Shown in pieces: positions 24,302-32,426 of a stretch of 35,835 nt of DNA. The stretch covers positions 1-35,835 of the forward strand of contig JNJK01000040.1 of NCBI GenBank assembly GCA_000701625.1. Direction: 5' to 3'. The translations under genes and the position numbers were made by a program. The notes beneath the pieces are model-generated. The model ran no database searches, was not told the DNA's origin, and saw only the letters and a list, made by a program, of their open reading frames with translations. Position 1 is the first letter of the stretch. Each line of letters begins with the position of its first letter. This stretch comes from Lachnospiraceae bacterium MC2017 (GTDB lineage: Bacteria > Bacillota > Clostridia > Lachnospirales > Lachnospiraceae).

Positions 24302-25912
24302 ATGGCAAAGTGGCTTAATGATGCAGTTTTTTATGAGATTTACCCGCAGTCATTTAATGATACGAATGGAGACGGTATAGGTGATATCAATGGTATCACA
24401 GAGAAGTTGGATTATATAAAAGAACTTGGCTGCAATGCGCTGTGGCTTAATCCATGCTTTGATTCTCCGTTTAAGGATGCAGGGTATGATGTAAGGGACT
24501 ATAAAAAGGTCGCTTCCAGATATGGAACAAATGAAGACCTTTTCCGCCTCTTTGAGGAAGCGCATAAGAGAGATATGCATGTGTTCCTGGATCTGGTAGC
24601 AGGACATACTTCTGAAGAACATGAGTGGTTCAGGAAGAGCCAGATGCAGGAGAAAAATGAATATTCTGACAGATTTATATGGACAGAATTTTGTTTTGAA
24701 GGAATGCAGAAGAGCTCCTATAATTTTGTGGCTGGGGAAAGTGAGCGTTCCGGCGCGTATGTCGTGAACTTCTATAAATGTCAGCCGGCACTTAATTACG
24801 GTTTCCTTAACCCGGAGGCAGACTGGCAGAAGTCCATTAACGATCCGGAAGCCATTGCTACTCGTGAAGCGATGAAGGATGTCATGAGGTACTGGATGGA
24901 TCACGGCTGTGATGGATTCCGTGTGGATATGGCAGCATCTCTCGTTAAAAATGATGACGAGAAAAAGACCGGTACTTCAGAAGTGTGGCATGACATCAGA
25001 AAGATGTTTGATACAGAGTATCCGGAGTGTGCGCTTCTTTCAGAGTGGAGTGATCCAAAGATATCCATAAAGGCCGGTTTCCATATGGATTTCCTTCTGA
25101 ATGATGCAGGAAGCGGATACAGTACACTCTTACGTGACTATGCTAATTGCAACGGTGGTTTCCAGAAGGTTTATGGTGGTGATGGTTTTAACGGAAACGG
25201 AAGACCGTTACCGGAGCTTGAAGACCACAGTTTCTTTAAGAAAGATGCCGGCGGAGATATAAATCGTTTTCTTGATTCGTATCTTGATATGTACAAATAT
25301 ACAAAGGATGGTGGATATATCAGTATCATAAGCTGTAACCATGATACGGTCCGCCCTTCATATACGCTGGATAAGAGGGAACTCGGGCTTTTCTATGCAT
25401 TTCTCTTTACAATGCCGGGAATCCCGTTCCTTTACTATGGTGATGAGATAGCTATGCGCTATCAGAATATCCCTTCAAAAGAAGGTGGATATTATCGTAC
25501 TGGAAGCAGAACTCCCATGCAGTGGAGTAGCGGAAAGAATCTTGGGTTTTCTGATGCGGACGAGTCGTCTCTGTATCTTCCGGTAGATCATGCGGCTGAT
25601 GCGCCTACAGTAGAAAGTGCTGCGGCAGATCCGGATTCTGTTTATTCAGAGATCCGAAAGCTTTTGTCCTTGAGAAACAGCACAGAAGACCTCAAAGCAG
25701 AGCCAAATCTTGAAGTACTCTATGCAGATGGACCTGTGTTTGTATACCGAAGGGGAAGTGTTGTAACCGGTATCAATACATCAGGTAAAGACATTTCGGT
25801 AAAGATTAACGAAAATGCATCCGGAGCGGAAAAGCTTTTTGAGCTTGGAAATGCAGAACTTGGTGACGGAGAGATAAAGCTTGGCGCACAAACCGCAGTA
25901 GTATTCCGTTGA
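24302..25912 (+). CDS. GH13-family alpha-glycosidase
   Basis: 536 residues with GAGGAGG before the ATG. Classic alpha-amylase-superfamily regions are present: YEIYPQSFNDTNGDGIGD, region I (DLVAGHTS), region II with the nucleophile Asp in GFRVDMAAS, region III with the acid/base Glu in ALLSEWSD, and region IV in SCNHDTVRP. The TIM barrel is followed by a short beta domain (about 455-536). There is no signal peptide, so it acts on sugars taken up by the cell. The motif set is closest to alpha-glucosidase, oligo-1,6-glucosidase or trehalose-synthase-like enzymes; exact specificity cannot be assigned. Its neighbour is a beta-fructosidase, which hints at sucrose or fructo-oligosaccharide use. Confidence 0.85.
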   Translation: MAKWLNDAVFYEIYPQSFNDTNGDGIGDINGITEKLDYIKELGCNALWLNPCFDSPFKDAGYDVRDYKKVASRYGTNEDLFRLFEEAHKRDMHVFLDLVAGHTSEEHEWFRKSQMQEKNEYSDRFIWTEFCFEGMQKSSYNFVAGESERSGAYVVNFYKCQPALNYGFLNPEADWQKSINDPEAIATREAMKDVMRYWMDHGCDGFRVDMAASLVKNDDEKKTGTSEVWHDIRKMFDTEYPECALLSEWSDPKISIKAGFHMDFLLNDAGSGYSTLLRDYANCNGGFQKVYGGDGFNGNGRPLPELEDHSFFKKDAGGDINRFLDSYLDMYKYTKDGGYISIISCNHDTVRPSYTLDKRELGLFYAFLFTMPGIPFLYYGDEIAMRYQNIPSKEGGYYRTGSRTPMQWSSGKNLGFSDADESSLYLPVDHAADAPTVESAAADPDSVYSEIRKLLSLRNSTEDLKAEPNLEVLYADGPVFVYRRGSVVTGINTSGKDISVKINENASGAEKLFELGNAELGDGEIKLGAQTAVVFR

Positions 25913-25916
25913 GTAA

Positions 25917-25934
25917 CTGTTTACACGTAAACAG
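25917..25934. promoter_or_regulatory. LacI-type operator-like palindrome
   Basis: CTGTTTA-CACG-TAAACAG: perfect 7-base arms with a 4-base spacer, 46 bases upstream of the GH32 start and just after the GH13 stop. A TATTAT box lies at 25951-25956. LacI-family regulators of sugar genes often bind such sites, but no regulator gene is in the window. Confidence 0.5.
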
Positions 25935-25979
25935 AGCATTTACTTTATTGTATTATTAGTTTAAGGAATCTTATCTATT

Positions 25980-27377
25980 ATGAGCGACAGTAAAAATACC
26001 GTATGGAGACCGGAAGTGCATTTTGCACCAAAATATGGATGGCTGAATGATCCCAATGGTCTTATCAGACTTGATGATGAGTATCATATGTTTTTTCAGT
26101 ACTATCCTGAAGGAACCAGCTGGGGACCGATGCATTGGGGACATGCCAGATCTAAAAACCTTATACACTGGGAGGAACTTCCGATAGCGCTTTATCCGGA
26201 TGATATGGGTTATATTTTTTCAGGAAGTTGTTTTCTTGATAAGGATAATAAAAGCGGCTTTGGTTCAGACGGAAAAGCTCCTGTGCTTGCATTTTACACT
26301 TCAAATGAGGCAGAAACTCATCAGGAACAGCAGTGTGTAGCTTACAGTGCTGATATGGTCAGTTTTACGAAGTATGATGGAAATCCGATAATCCCCGGAC
26401 CCGAGCATAGTAACAGGAGAGATCCGGAAGTGATCCGCAATGATGTTATAGGCGGTTACACAATGATCTTAACCGAGGAAGACTGTATAGCGTTCTATCA
26501 TTCTGACGACCTTATCAACTGGGAAAGAAGCGGATCCTTTGTTCCCGGAGAAAACGGTTTATCAGGAATATGCGAGTGTCCATGTCTTTTCCGTACAGAG
26601 ACGGAAGACGGCGAAAAGTGGGTGTTGATGATTAGCATGATACTCACGGATGAAGAAAAAAAGAAAACGCTTTCTGTATACAATAAAAGCGGATATGTGA
26701 TGCAGTATTATATCGGAGAATTCGATGGAAAGACATTCCGTGATACAGAGAAGGCAGACGTACCGCTTCTGGTTGATTACGGAACGGATTTTTATGCCGG
26801 CGTTGTTTTCTCAAATATAGATTATCCTCTTTCGATAGGCTGGATCGGAAACTGGGAGTATTCTGCGGATATTCCTACAGCTGGAGAGGATTTTCGTGGC
26901 ATGATGTCGCTTCCGAGAAAACTGGGACTTGTAAAAACTCAGGTGGGATACAGACTTCAGAGTAGTATTCTTACGGATAACATTGGTTTTGAAAACGGAG
27001 ATCCGATTAATAACGGAAGTGTTCATACTGATGCAGGTATGTTTATAGTTGAGGCAAGAGCGGAGAGTGGCTCTGAGATCATCATCGGTAATGATGTACA
27101 TGATATTTCAGTAAAGATCACGGATACAGAGTATATAGTTGATCGCAGTAATTCCGGAAAGAATGATTTTAATGAAAAATATAAGGAAGAGCGATGCAGT
27201 GTATTCAGGATCCCGAGACAGTCGGACTCAAATGAGCTCAAGCTTATATGGGATCACTCGGTTCTCGAAATAGAAGCGGATAATGGACTCACACCGGTTA
27301 CATTATTTGCCTTTCCTGAAAAGAAGTATGACAGAGTCAGACTTAAAGGAAACGTAACAGCTGAATTTTTTAGCTGA
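25980..27377 (+). CDS. GH32 beta-fructofuranosidase
   Basis: 465 residues. All three GH32 active-site motifs are visible: WLNDPNG with the nucleophile Asp (about residue 23), NRRDPEV with the transition-state Asp, and ICECPCLF with the acid/base Glu. The five-bladed propeller is followed by a short beta-sandwich (ending VTLFAFPEKKYDRVRLKG). The length and lack of a signal peptide fit a cytoplasmic sucrose or sucrose-6-phosphate hydrolase (ScrB-like) rather than a secreted levanase. The ribosome binding site is weak (AAGGA about 14 bases before the ATG). It is the last gene before a bidirectional terminator. Confidence 0.9.
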   Translation: MSDSKNTVWRPEVHFAPKYGWLNDPNGLIRLDDEYHMFFQYYPEGTSWGPMHWGHARSKNLIHWEELPIALYPDDMGYIFSGSCFLDKDNKSGFGSDGKAPVLAFYTSNEAETHQEQQCVAYSADMVSFTKYDGNPIIPGPEHSNRRDPEVIRNDVIGGYTMILTEEDCIAFYHSDDLINWERSGSFVPGENGLSGICECPCLFRTETEDGEKWVLMISMILTDEEKKKTLSVYNKSGYVMQYYIGEFDGKTFRDTEKADVPLLVDYGTDFYAGVVFSNIDYPLSIGWIGNWEYSADIPTAGEDFRGMMSLPRKLGLVKTQVGYRLQSSILTDNIGFENGDPINNGSVHTDAGMFIVEARAESGSEIIIGNDVHDISVKITDTEYIVDRSNSGKNDFNEKYKEERCSVFRIPRQSDSNELKLIWDHSVLEIEADNGLTPVTLFAFPEKKYDRVRLKGNVTAEFFS

Positions 27378-27382
27378 CAGAT

Positions 27383-27419
27383 AAAAAAACGAATCCGGCT
27401 TTGCCGGATTCGCTTTTTT
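27383..27419. terminator. Bidirectional terminator between GH32 gene and panC
   Basis: CGAATCCGGC and GCCGGATTCG form a 10-base stem with a TTT loop. Seven A precede it and CTTTTTT follows, so it works for both converging genes. Confidence 0.95.
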
Positions 27420-27423
27420 GATA

Positions 27424-28266
27424 TTACTTAACTTTATAGCTAAAGTTATCTATTAAACGAGTCTTTCCTATGTAGACAGCCATGGCTACGAGAACATCTT
27501 TTTCGATTTTTTCGACAGGCTGCATATCAAGTGCGTCTACAACGGATACATAATCAATCTTTGCGAGTGGTTCTGCAGAGATGATTTCCTTCATAGAATC
27601 CAATACAACAGAACTATTGCAGCCGGCAGAAATAACTTCCTGCCCCTTTTTCACAGCACGTGAGAGACAGAGAGCAGCTTTACGCTCCTCGGCTGACAGA
27701 TAAGTATTACGGGATGATTTAGCAAGACCATCTTCCTCACGGATGATAGGACATCCGACAATTTCAATGTCAAAATTAAGGTCAAGAACCATCTTACGGA
27801 TGATCGCGAGCTGCTGGGCATCTTTTTCGCCAAAGTATGCGCGATCAGGAGCTACGATATTAAATAACTTTGATACTACAGTGCAAACACCTCTGAAATG
27901 GATTGGACGTGTGACACCGCAAAGAGTCTCAGACAGGGTGTCGATAGTCACATAGGTATGCTGATCGTGATACATCTCGGATGGATCCGGATGGAATACG
28001 AGATCGGCACCCATCTCTTCACAGAGTTTACAGTCCCGGTCAAAATCACGAGGGTATGACTCCAGGTCCTCATTTGGGCCGAACTGTGTTGGATTTACGA
28101 AATCAGAGACAACGACTCTGTCATTCTCTTCGTGGGCACGTTTTATCAGGCTTGCGTGTCCTTCGTGCAGAAAGCCCATTGTGGGAACAAGTCCTACCGA
28201 AAGTCCGGACGCACGCCATTCTTTTACAATGGCTCTGACTTCTTTTATTGTATTTGCAGTCTTCAT
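27424..28266 (-). CDS. panC: Pantothenate synthetase (pantoate-beta-alanine ligase)
   Basis: 280 residues, normal length. It joins pantoate and beta-alanine with ATP to give pantothenate, the precursor of coenzyme A. Family motifs are VPTMGFLHEGHASLI (HxGH nucleotide-binding site), FVNPTQFGPNEDLESYPR, FGEKDAQQL (KMSKS-like region follows as KSSRNTYLS). AAGGAG precedes the ATG. It follows panD on the same strand after a gap of about 150 bases. No panB is nearby, so pantoate must come from elsewhere in the genome. Confidence 0.96.
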   Translation of the reverse strand: MKTANTIKEVRAIVKEWRASGLSVGLVPTMGFLHEGHASLIKRAHEENDRVVVSDFVNPTQFGPNEDLESYPRDFDRDCKLCEEMGADLVFHPDPSEMYHDQHTYVTIDTLSETLCGVTRPIHFRGVCTVVSKLFNIVAPDRAYFGEKDAQQLAIIRKMVLDLNFDIEIVGCPIIREEDGLAKSSRNTYLSAEERKAALCLSRAVKKGQEVISAGCNSSVVLDSMKEIISAEPLAKIDYVSVVDALDMQPVEKIEKDVLVAMAVYIGKTRLIDNFSYKVK

Positions 28267-28327
28267 TTTTTCTCCTTATGCCTGCAGTCAGGTATTTCAT
28301 TGACTTATAGGAAATTCCGTTGGAATA

Positions 28328-28348
28328 GAATCCGACAAAGTCGGATTC
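28328..28348. promoter_or_regulatory. Hairpin between panD and panC
   Basis: GAATCCGAC-AAA-GTCGGATTC, a perfect 9-base stem. In the panD-to-panC direction it is not followed by a T-run, so it is not a strong terminator; it may stabilise a processed end. Confidence 0.5.
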
Positions 28349-28418
28349 TTTGTTCTACCGCGGCTTAATAGATTTAATAAAGATAGTGAACCTGCATTGC
28401 GCAAAATTATTTCATGGA

Positions 28419-28811
28419 TTATTGCATGTCACTTAAGAGACCATGCTTTTCGTATGTGGTTATACGGCTGATGTGATTCTTTTCATCTACGAAAACAACC
28501 TGAGGTTTGTGATTTTCAGCTTCTTCAGGTGTCATTGATGCGTAAGACATGATTATGATCTTATCACCTGTGCTGACACATCTGGCTGCGGCACCATTTA
28601 GGCAGATAACTCCGCTTCCCTGTTCTCCTGCGATCACATATGTCTCAAATCTGCTGCCGTTGTCTACGTCAGCGATATGAACCTTTTCGTACTCGCGGAT
28701 GCCGGATGCCTGCATGAGCTCTTCGTCGATCGTGATACTGCCGACATAATCAAGAGCTGCCTGTGTAACGGTTGCACGGTGGATTTTTCCTTTAAGCATT
28801 TCTAGCGTCAT
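28419..28811 (-). CDS. panD: Aspartate 1-decarboxylase
   Basis: 130 residues from the ATG at 28811. AGGAGG lies 9 bases upstream, whereas the longer frame from 28829 has no site. PanD converts aspartate to beta-alanine, which PanC then uses. The proenzyme cleaves itself between Gly and Ser in [11 protein letters not shown], making the pyruvoyl group from that Ser. Other family features are [22 protein letters not shown] and [22 protein letters not shown]. It is first in the panD-panC operon and follows a long structured leader. Confidence 0.96.
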   Translation of the reverse strand: MTLEMLKGKIHRATVTQAALDYVGSITIDEELMQASGIREYEKVHIADVDNGSRFETYVIAGEQGSGVICLNGAAARCVSTGDKIIIMSYASMTPEEAENHKPQVVFVDEKNHISRITTYEKHGLLSDMQ

Positions 28812-28954
28812 TTCTTTGCCTCCTTTCATCGAGTGTTACCCGTCTTCTCAAAAAACAGACTGGGTACAGTCCTATCAAGCAAAATGAAATAACTGTGCTG
28901 TTTTTGCAGAGTACAGTTTTTTCGGTCACTAGAGACCGGAAAAATACTATCTCC
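28812..28954 (-). promoter_or_regulatory. Structured leader of panD, candidate attenuator or pan-type riboswitch
   Basis: About 143 bases of leader. Read in the panD direction it has a hairpin CGGTC-TCTAGT-GACCG with T-rich and A-rich outer arms. A second hairpin, ACTGT...ACAGT with inner CTG/CAG and unpaired bases, follows. A third, GACTG-TACC-CAGTC, is followed by TGTTTTTTG (28850-28871). The third could act as an attenuator. The word ACTGTAC occurs in both the second and third hairpins, allowing alternative pairing. Leaders with the candidate pan riboswitch motif are known before pantothenate genes in Firmicutes; a match here is an inference. Confidence 0.45.
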
Positions 28955-28960
28955 ACGGCA

Positions 28961-28988
28961 AGTATAACGTGTGTTTATTTTTTGTCAA
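28961..28988 (-). promoter_or_regulatory. Sigma-A promoter of panD-panC
   Basis: On the minus strand TTGACA (28988-28983) and TATACT (28966-28961) with 16 bases between. Confidence 0.85.
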
Positions 28989-29032
28989 GAGAAAATAACT
29001 GTGATTGTACGAAAAAATATACTAAAAATATG

Positions 29033-29060
29033 CAAAAAAGGAACCGCATGAGGCGGTTCC
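29033..29060 (-). terminator. Terminator of the SNF transporter gene
   Basis: On the minus strand GGAACCGCC-TCAT-GCGGTTCC is followed by seven T. It lies directly after the transporter stop. Confidence 0.92.
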
Positions 29061-29068
29061 GATGATAA

Positions 29069-30556
29069 TTAGTGTTTTGAGTTATTTGTTTTAACACTGT
29101 TTAATGTGCAGAAAAAGATGAATCCGAGAAACAGGAATGCGATACACATCCAGAAAGCCAAGACCTTGAGACCCATCGGAGAGAACATATCGTAATAACC
29201 CTTTAGATAGATGATGATAATGATAACAGGAAGTACATAAGTCATATAGGATTTAAGGCTTTTGGGAAATTTCATTCCATGTCCGGCATCCGCTTCCTGT
29301 ATAAAATTGTCCCAGCCCCATCCGTTTTTCTTTGTGCAAAAAAGAAGGAATGCGAGGCTTCCGAGAGGGAGCAGGTTATTCGATACGATAAAGTCTTCCA
29401 GATCCAGAACAGCCGAACCGGCACCGAGGGGTTCAAAGCTGCTCCATACATTATATCCGAATACACAGGGCATACTTAGGATTATTACAAGTACTGCACT
29501 TATCACAACACTTTTTCTGCGGCTCCATTTGAATAGATCCATGTCAAAAGCGATTATATTCTCAAATACGGCAACAACTGTAGAAAGTGCTGCAAAAGAA
29601 AGGAAACAGAAGAAAAGCGCGCCCCAGATCCTTCCCCCCGGCATCTGAGTAAACAGATTGGGAATGGTCAGGAAAATGAGACTCGGTCCCGCATCAGGCT
29701 CTATACCATAGGCAAAACACGCAGGGATGATGATAAAACCGGCCATAAGTGCTACACAGGTGTCAAGAATGGTAACGGTTGTTGCTTCACCGGCAAGACT
29801 TCGGTCTTTATCGAGATATGAGCCAAAGATCAGCATGGCTCCGATACCAATCGAGAGTGTAAAGAAAGCCTGGCTCATTGCCGCGAAGACTACGTTTCCC
29901 ACGCCCTTATCTATCATATTGGTGAAGTTCGGGATCAGGTAAAAACGGATACCTTCGCCTGCACCTTTCAGAAAAACGGAATGGATGGCAAGGATGATCA
30001 TTAAAACGAGCAGAGATGACATCATATACTTAGAAACACGTTCGACACCCTTCTGTACGCCAAAAAAGCATATGATGAAACCTATTGCGCAAGAGACAAC
30101 TGTCCAAAATACCATCTCAGATGAATTGCTGAGCATATTAGTAAAATCAGATGTGATGTAGTCGGCGCTCTTACCGGTGAATTCACCTGCGATATGCTTT
30201 GCACAGTAATTCAGCATCCATCCGCATACGGTTGTATAGTACATCATCAACATATAACATCCGACTATGCTTATATACTTTAACCGGTGCCATCGTGTAC
30301 CTTGGGGTTCAAGAGCATCGAAACTCAGTGCAGCACTTCGTCTGCTGGCCCGTCCTATAGAAAATTCGCATACAAGGACCGGTATTCCCAGGATAAATAA
30401 AAATATGAGATAGAGCAGGATAAATGCAGCACCGCCGTATTGACCGCATAGATATGGAAATTTCCATACGTTTCCTATACCTATCGCGCAGCCGGCAGAA
30501 ACAAGAATAAAGCCGAGACGGGAACCAAATTTTTCTCTCTTCCCTGTCTGTTCCAT
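29069..30556 (-). CDS. Sodium-dependent transporter, SNF/NSS family
   Basis: 495 residues with about 12 membrane helices. The start FGSRLGFILVSAGCAIGIGNVWKFPYLCGQYGGAAF is the unwound helix 1 signature of neurotransmitter:sodium symporters, with the sodium site residues in GCAIGIGNVW. Later motifs include MYYTTVCGWMLNY and QAFFTLSIGIGAMLIFGSYL (helix 6, substrate site). Bacterial members import amino acids such as leucine, tryptophan or tyrosine with sodium. The substrate here cannot be fixed. GAGGT lies about 10 bases before the ATG; the gene has its own promoter and terminator. Confidence 0.93.
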   Translation of the reverse strand: MEQTGKREKFGSRLGFILVSAGCAIGIGNVWKFPYLCGQYGGAAFILLYLIFLFILGIPVLVCEFSIGRASRRSAALSFDALEPQGTRWHRLKYISIVGCYMLMMYYTTVCGWMLNYCAKHIAGEFTGKSADYITSDFTNMLSNSSEMVFWTVVSCAIGFIICFFGVQKGVERVSKYMMSSLLVLMIILAIHSVFLKGAGEGIRFYLIPNFTNMIDKGVGNVVFAAMSQAFFTLSIGIGAMLIFGSYLDKDRSLAGEATTVTILDTCVALMAGFIIIPACFAYGIEPDAGPSLIFLTIPNLFTQMPGGRIWGALFFCFLSFAALSTVVAVFENIIAFDMDLFKWSRRKSVVISAVLVIILSMPCVFGYNVWSSFEPLGAGSAVLDLEDFIVSNNLLPLGSLAFLLFCTKKNGWGWDNFIQEADAGHGMKFPKSLKSYMTYVLPVIIIIIYLKGYYDMFSPMGLKVLAFWMCIAFLFLGFIFFCTLNSVKTNNSKH

Positions 30557-30584
30557 AATGAATTACCTCTTTTCCAAGTTAATA

Positions 30585-30607
30585 GCCCCGCTGCTTAAAA
30601 GCGGGGC
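30585..30607 (-). promoter_or_regulatory. Hairpin at the 5' end of the SNF transcript
   Basis: GCCCCGCT and AGCGGGGC form a perfect 8-base GC-rich stem. It begins only a few bases after the predicted start of transcription (promoter at 30617-30645). It could stabilise the mRNA or be a weak terminator of the upstream hemerythrin gene; no T-run follows. Confidence 0.55.
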
Positions 30608-30616
30608 ACTTGTATC

Positions 30617-30645
30617 ATTATAAAGACATTATGTCGGCTTGTGAA
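30617..30645 (-). promoter_or_regulatory. Promoter of the SNF transporter gene
   Basis: On the minus strand TTCACA (30645-30640) and TATAAT (30622-30617), spaced by 17 bases. Confidence 0.75.
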
Positions 30646-30650
30646 CTAAA

Positions 30651-31466
30651 TTATTTATTTGGAATAAGCTTGTCCATTTTTAGGATGTGGTTTGAAAGCC
30701 AGCTTAAAAGAAATTGAATCAGTTTGTTAAGATATTCGCCCTGATTTTCGTCAAGTTCTTCCATGTTTATGGATTTCAATTTAGCGACAAAAGCCTCATG
30801 GGAAAGTTTTTGAGCGTCCAGCCCTTCGTAATGGATCCTGGACATATACTCTTCTTCGTCAGCAAAGTGTTTTTCTGTATAGTCCAGAAGTTCGTGAAGT
30901 ATATCAACTATTTGATCATATTTGTCAAATTTATCGTCTGTATTTATAAGGTCGTTTGTTTCACGGATGATTTCAAAAAGTTTTGAATGCTCTTTGTCAA
31001 CAAAATCAATTCCCGTCCGGTATTTATCTGTAAAGGCAAAAGGATCTTCTTCATTCTCTGAAATATTTTTAGTGATCATTTTTCCGATCATGATATCGCT
31101 TCCGAGGATATGATGATAAAGCCAGTGTGCAATGGAAGACATGACTTTGCTTAATTCTTCACGGGCTTCTTCTTCAGACAGGTTTTCAAATGAAAATCCG
31201 GAGACCGTTTTACGGAACGCATCGTGTTCTTTTTTCTGGATAGGAAGCTCCGGATCATTAATCTTTTCCATATATGCTTCTTCGTCTTTGAAATGAAAAT
31301 CAGCATATTCGATAAGGCGCGGCAATAGTGCTTTTAAAATATCTTTAATGTCAAAACCATCCTGCAGATCCAATTCGACATTGTTAATAAGTTCAAATAA
31401 CATGCGATGTTCATCGTCGATATGAGGTATTCCGGTCATACAATCATCTGTAAACTGATATTGCAT
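30651..31466 (-). CDS. Two-domain bacteriohemerythrin
   Basis: 271 residues from the ATG at 31466, which follows GGGGG at -8; a longer frame to 31499 has no clear ribosome binding site. Two tandem hemerythrin four-helix bundles are visible. Domain 1: HIDDEH, FHFKDEEAYM, KKEHDAF, YHHILGSD. Domain 2: FVDKEH, KHFADEEEYM, LSHEAF, SNHILKMD. These give the di-iron ligands of oxygen-binding hemerythrins. In both domains the His expected four residues before the H of EHDAF/SHEAF is Gln. The protein may sense or scavenge oxygen, oxygen radicals or nitric oxide in this anaerobe. It follows the HAD gene by 58 bases on the same strand. Confidence 0.9.
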   Translation of the reverse strand: MQYQFTDDCMTGIPHIDDEHRMLFELINNVELDLQDGFDIKDILKALLPRLIEYADFHFKDEEAYMEKINDPELPIQKKEHDAFRKTVSGFSFENLSEEEAREELSKVMSSIAHWLYHHILGSDIMIGKMITKNISENEEDPFAFTDKYRTGIDFVDKEHSKLFEIIRETNDLINTDDKFDKYDQIVDILHELLDYTEKHFADEEEYMSRIHYEGLDAQKLSHEAFVAKLKSINMEELDENQGEYLNKLIQFLLSWLSNHILKMDKLIPNK

Positions 31467-31524
31467 AAAAATCCCCCGTTTCTGAAAAATATCTGTCATA
31501 AAGTTTGCGGGTACACACGAACTC

Positions 31525-32235
31525 TTATTGTATATCGGCTAAAGACATGACGATTTTTACCATTTCTTCTTCGGTATATACTTCGTATTCGGGTATGGTT
31601 CCGTTTTCCGGGAGTGGATTCTTTCTGCGATTGAACCAAACGGCATGCCACCCTGCCTTTTTAGAGGCGTCTATATCATTTATGTATGTATCGCCAATGT
31701 ACCAGGCATCTGCAATGTCGATGCCAAATTTTTTTAAAGCAAGAGAATAAATAGCGGGATCCGGCTTGGCTGTGTCTGTGTCACCTGAAATAATGATGTT
31801 CTTTTCGGGTATCCATTTTGTGAGGCCAAGAGTGTGTACTTTAGCCCACTGATGTTCGCTTCCGCCATTAGATATAAGACCTAGTGTAACGTTTTTGTCT
31901 TTAAGAACTGTGAGCATTTTTTTGATCGTATCCGTAATGCTGATCTTGCCCTGGTAATATTTATAATACCGCTGTATTTTCAGCGCCTCGTCACGGCTTA
32001 TGATAATATTGTGATCCGCAAAAGCTTTTTGATTACGATATGCATACATATCATCAGCAGTCACTTTTCCCTGTACCCAGTCTTCAAAAATCTCGTCACT
32101 ATGTACGCGGCTTCTGACGTATACGCTCTCTATAATGTCATCATAAACATCGCTAAAACACTCTCTGACAGCCATCTTAAAAGGCCAGCAGAGATCATAC
32201 ATAGTATCATCTATATCAAAGATAATAGCTTTCAT
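31525..32235 (-). CDS. HAD-superfamily hydrolase (subfamily IA)
   Basis: 236 residues. Motif I with the nucleophile Asp is IIFDIDDTMYD. A helical cap follows (PFKMAVRECFSDV). Motif II is LGLISNGGS, motif III the Lys in DTAKPDPAIY, and motif IV WYIGDTYINDIDASKKAG. This is a typical small-molecule phosphatase such as YjjG or phosphoglycolate phosphatase-like enzymes. Substrate is unknown. GAAAGGAAAA precedes the ATG. It is divergent from metN and likely co-transcribed with the hemerythrin gene. Confidence 0.9.
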   Translation of the reverse strand: MKAIIFDIDDTMYDLCWPFKMAVRECFSDVYDDIIESVYVRSRVHSDEIFEDWVQGKVTADDMYAYRNQKAFADHNIIISRDEALKIQRYYKYYQGKISITDTIKKMLTVLKDKNVTLGLISNGGSEHQWAKVHTLGLTKWIPEKNIIISGDTDTAKPDPAIYSLALKKFGIDIADAWYIGDTYINDIDASKKAGWHAVWFNRRKNPLPENGTIPEYEVYTEEEMVKIVMSLADIQ

Positions 32236-32371
32236 ATCAGGATTTTCCTTTCAAAAATTGACGTAATTTCACATATATCCTATCATAAAGCGTGGAGGCT
32301 ATGTACGGGCAATGATAAATTACTTACCGCCGGTGATAGAAAAAAGCTAACGGTTCAAAGAATAAAAACGA

Positions 32372-32400
32372 TTGATTTTTTTTATTTGAATTGATTTAAT
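32372..32400 (+). promoter_or_regulatory. Candidate promoter of metNIQ
   Basis: TTGATT (32372-32377) and TTTAAT (32395-32400) with 17 bases between, in a very AT-rich region. It would leave a leader of only about 20 bases. No SAM riboswitch or T-box core was seen in the 191-base gap. Confidence 0.35.
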
Positions 32401-32426
32401 AGGAAAGCAAGGAGGAGAATAAAATA

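Noticed and set aside
24350-24904. 184-codon frame on the minus strand inside the GH13 gene
   Set aside because: It lies opposite conserved GH13 motifs, has no ribosome binding site and resembles no family.
32236-32426. SAM riboswitch or methionine T-box before metN
   Set aside because: Neither the SAM-I core nor the T-box sequence is visible in this gap and there is no leader terminator.
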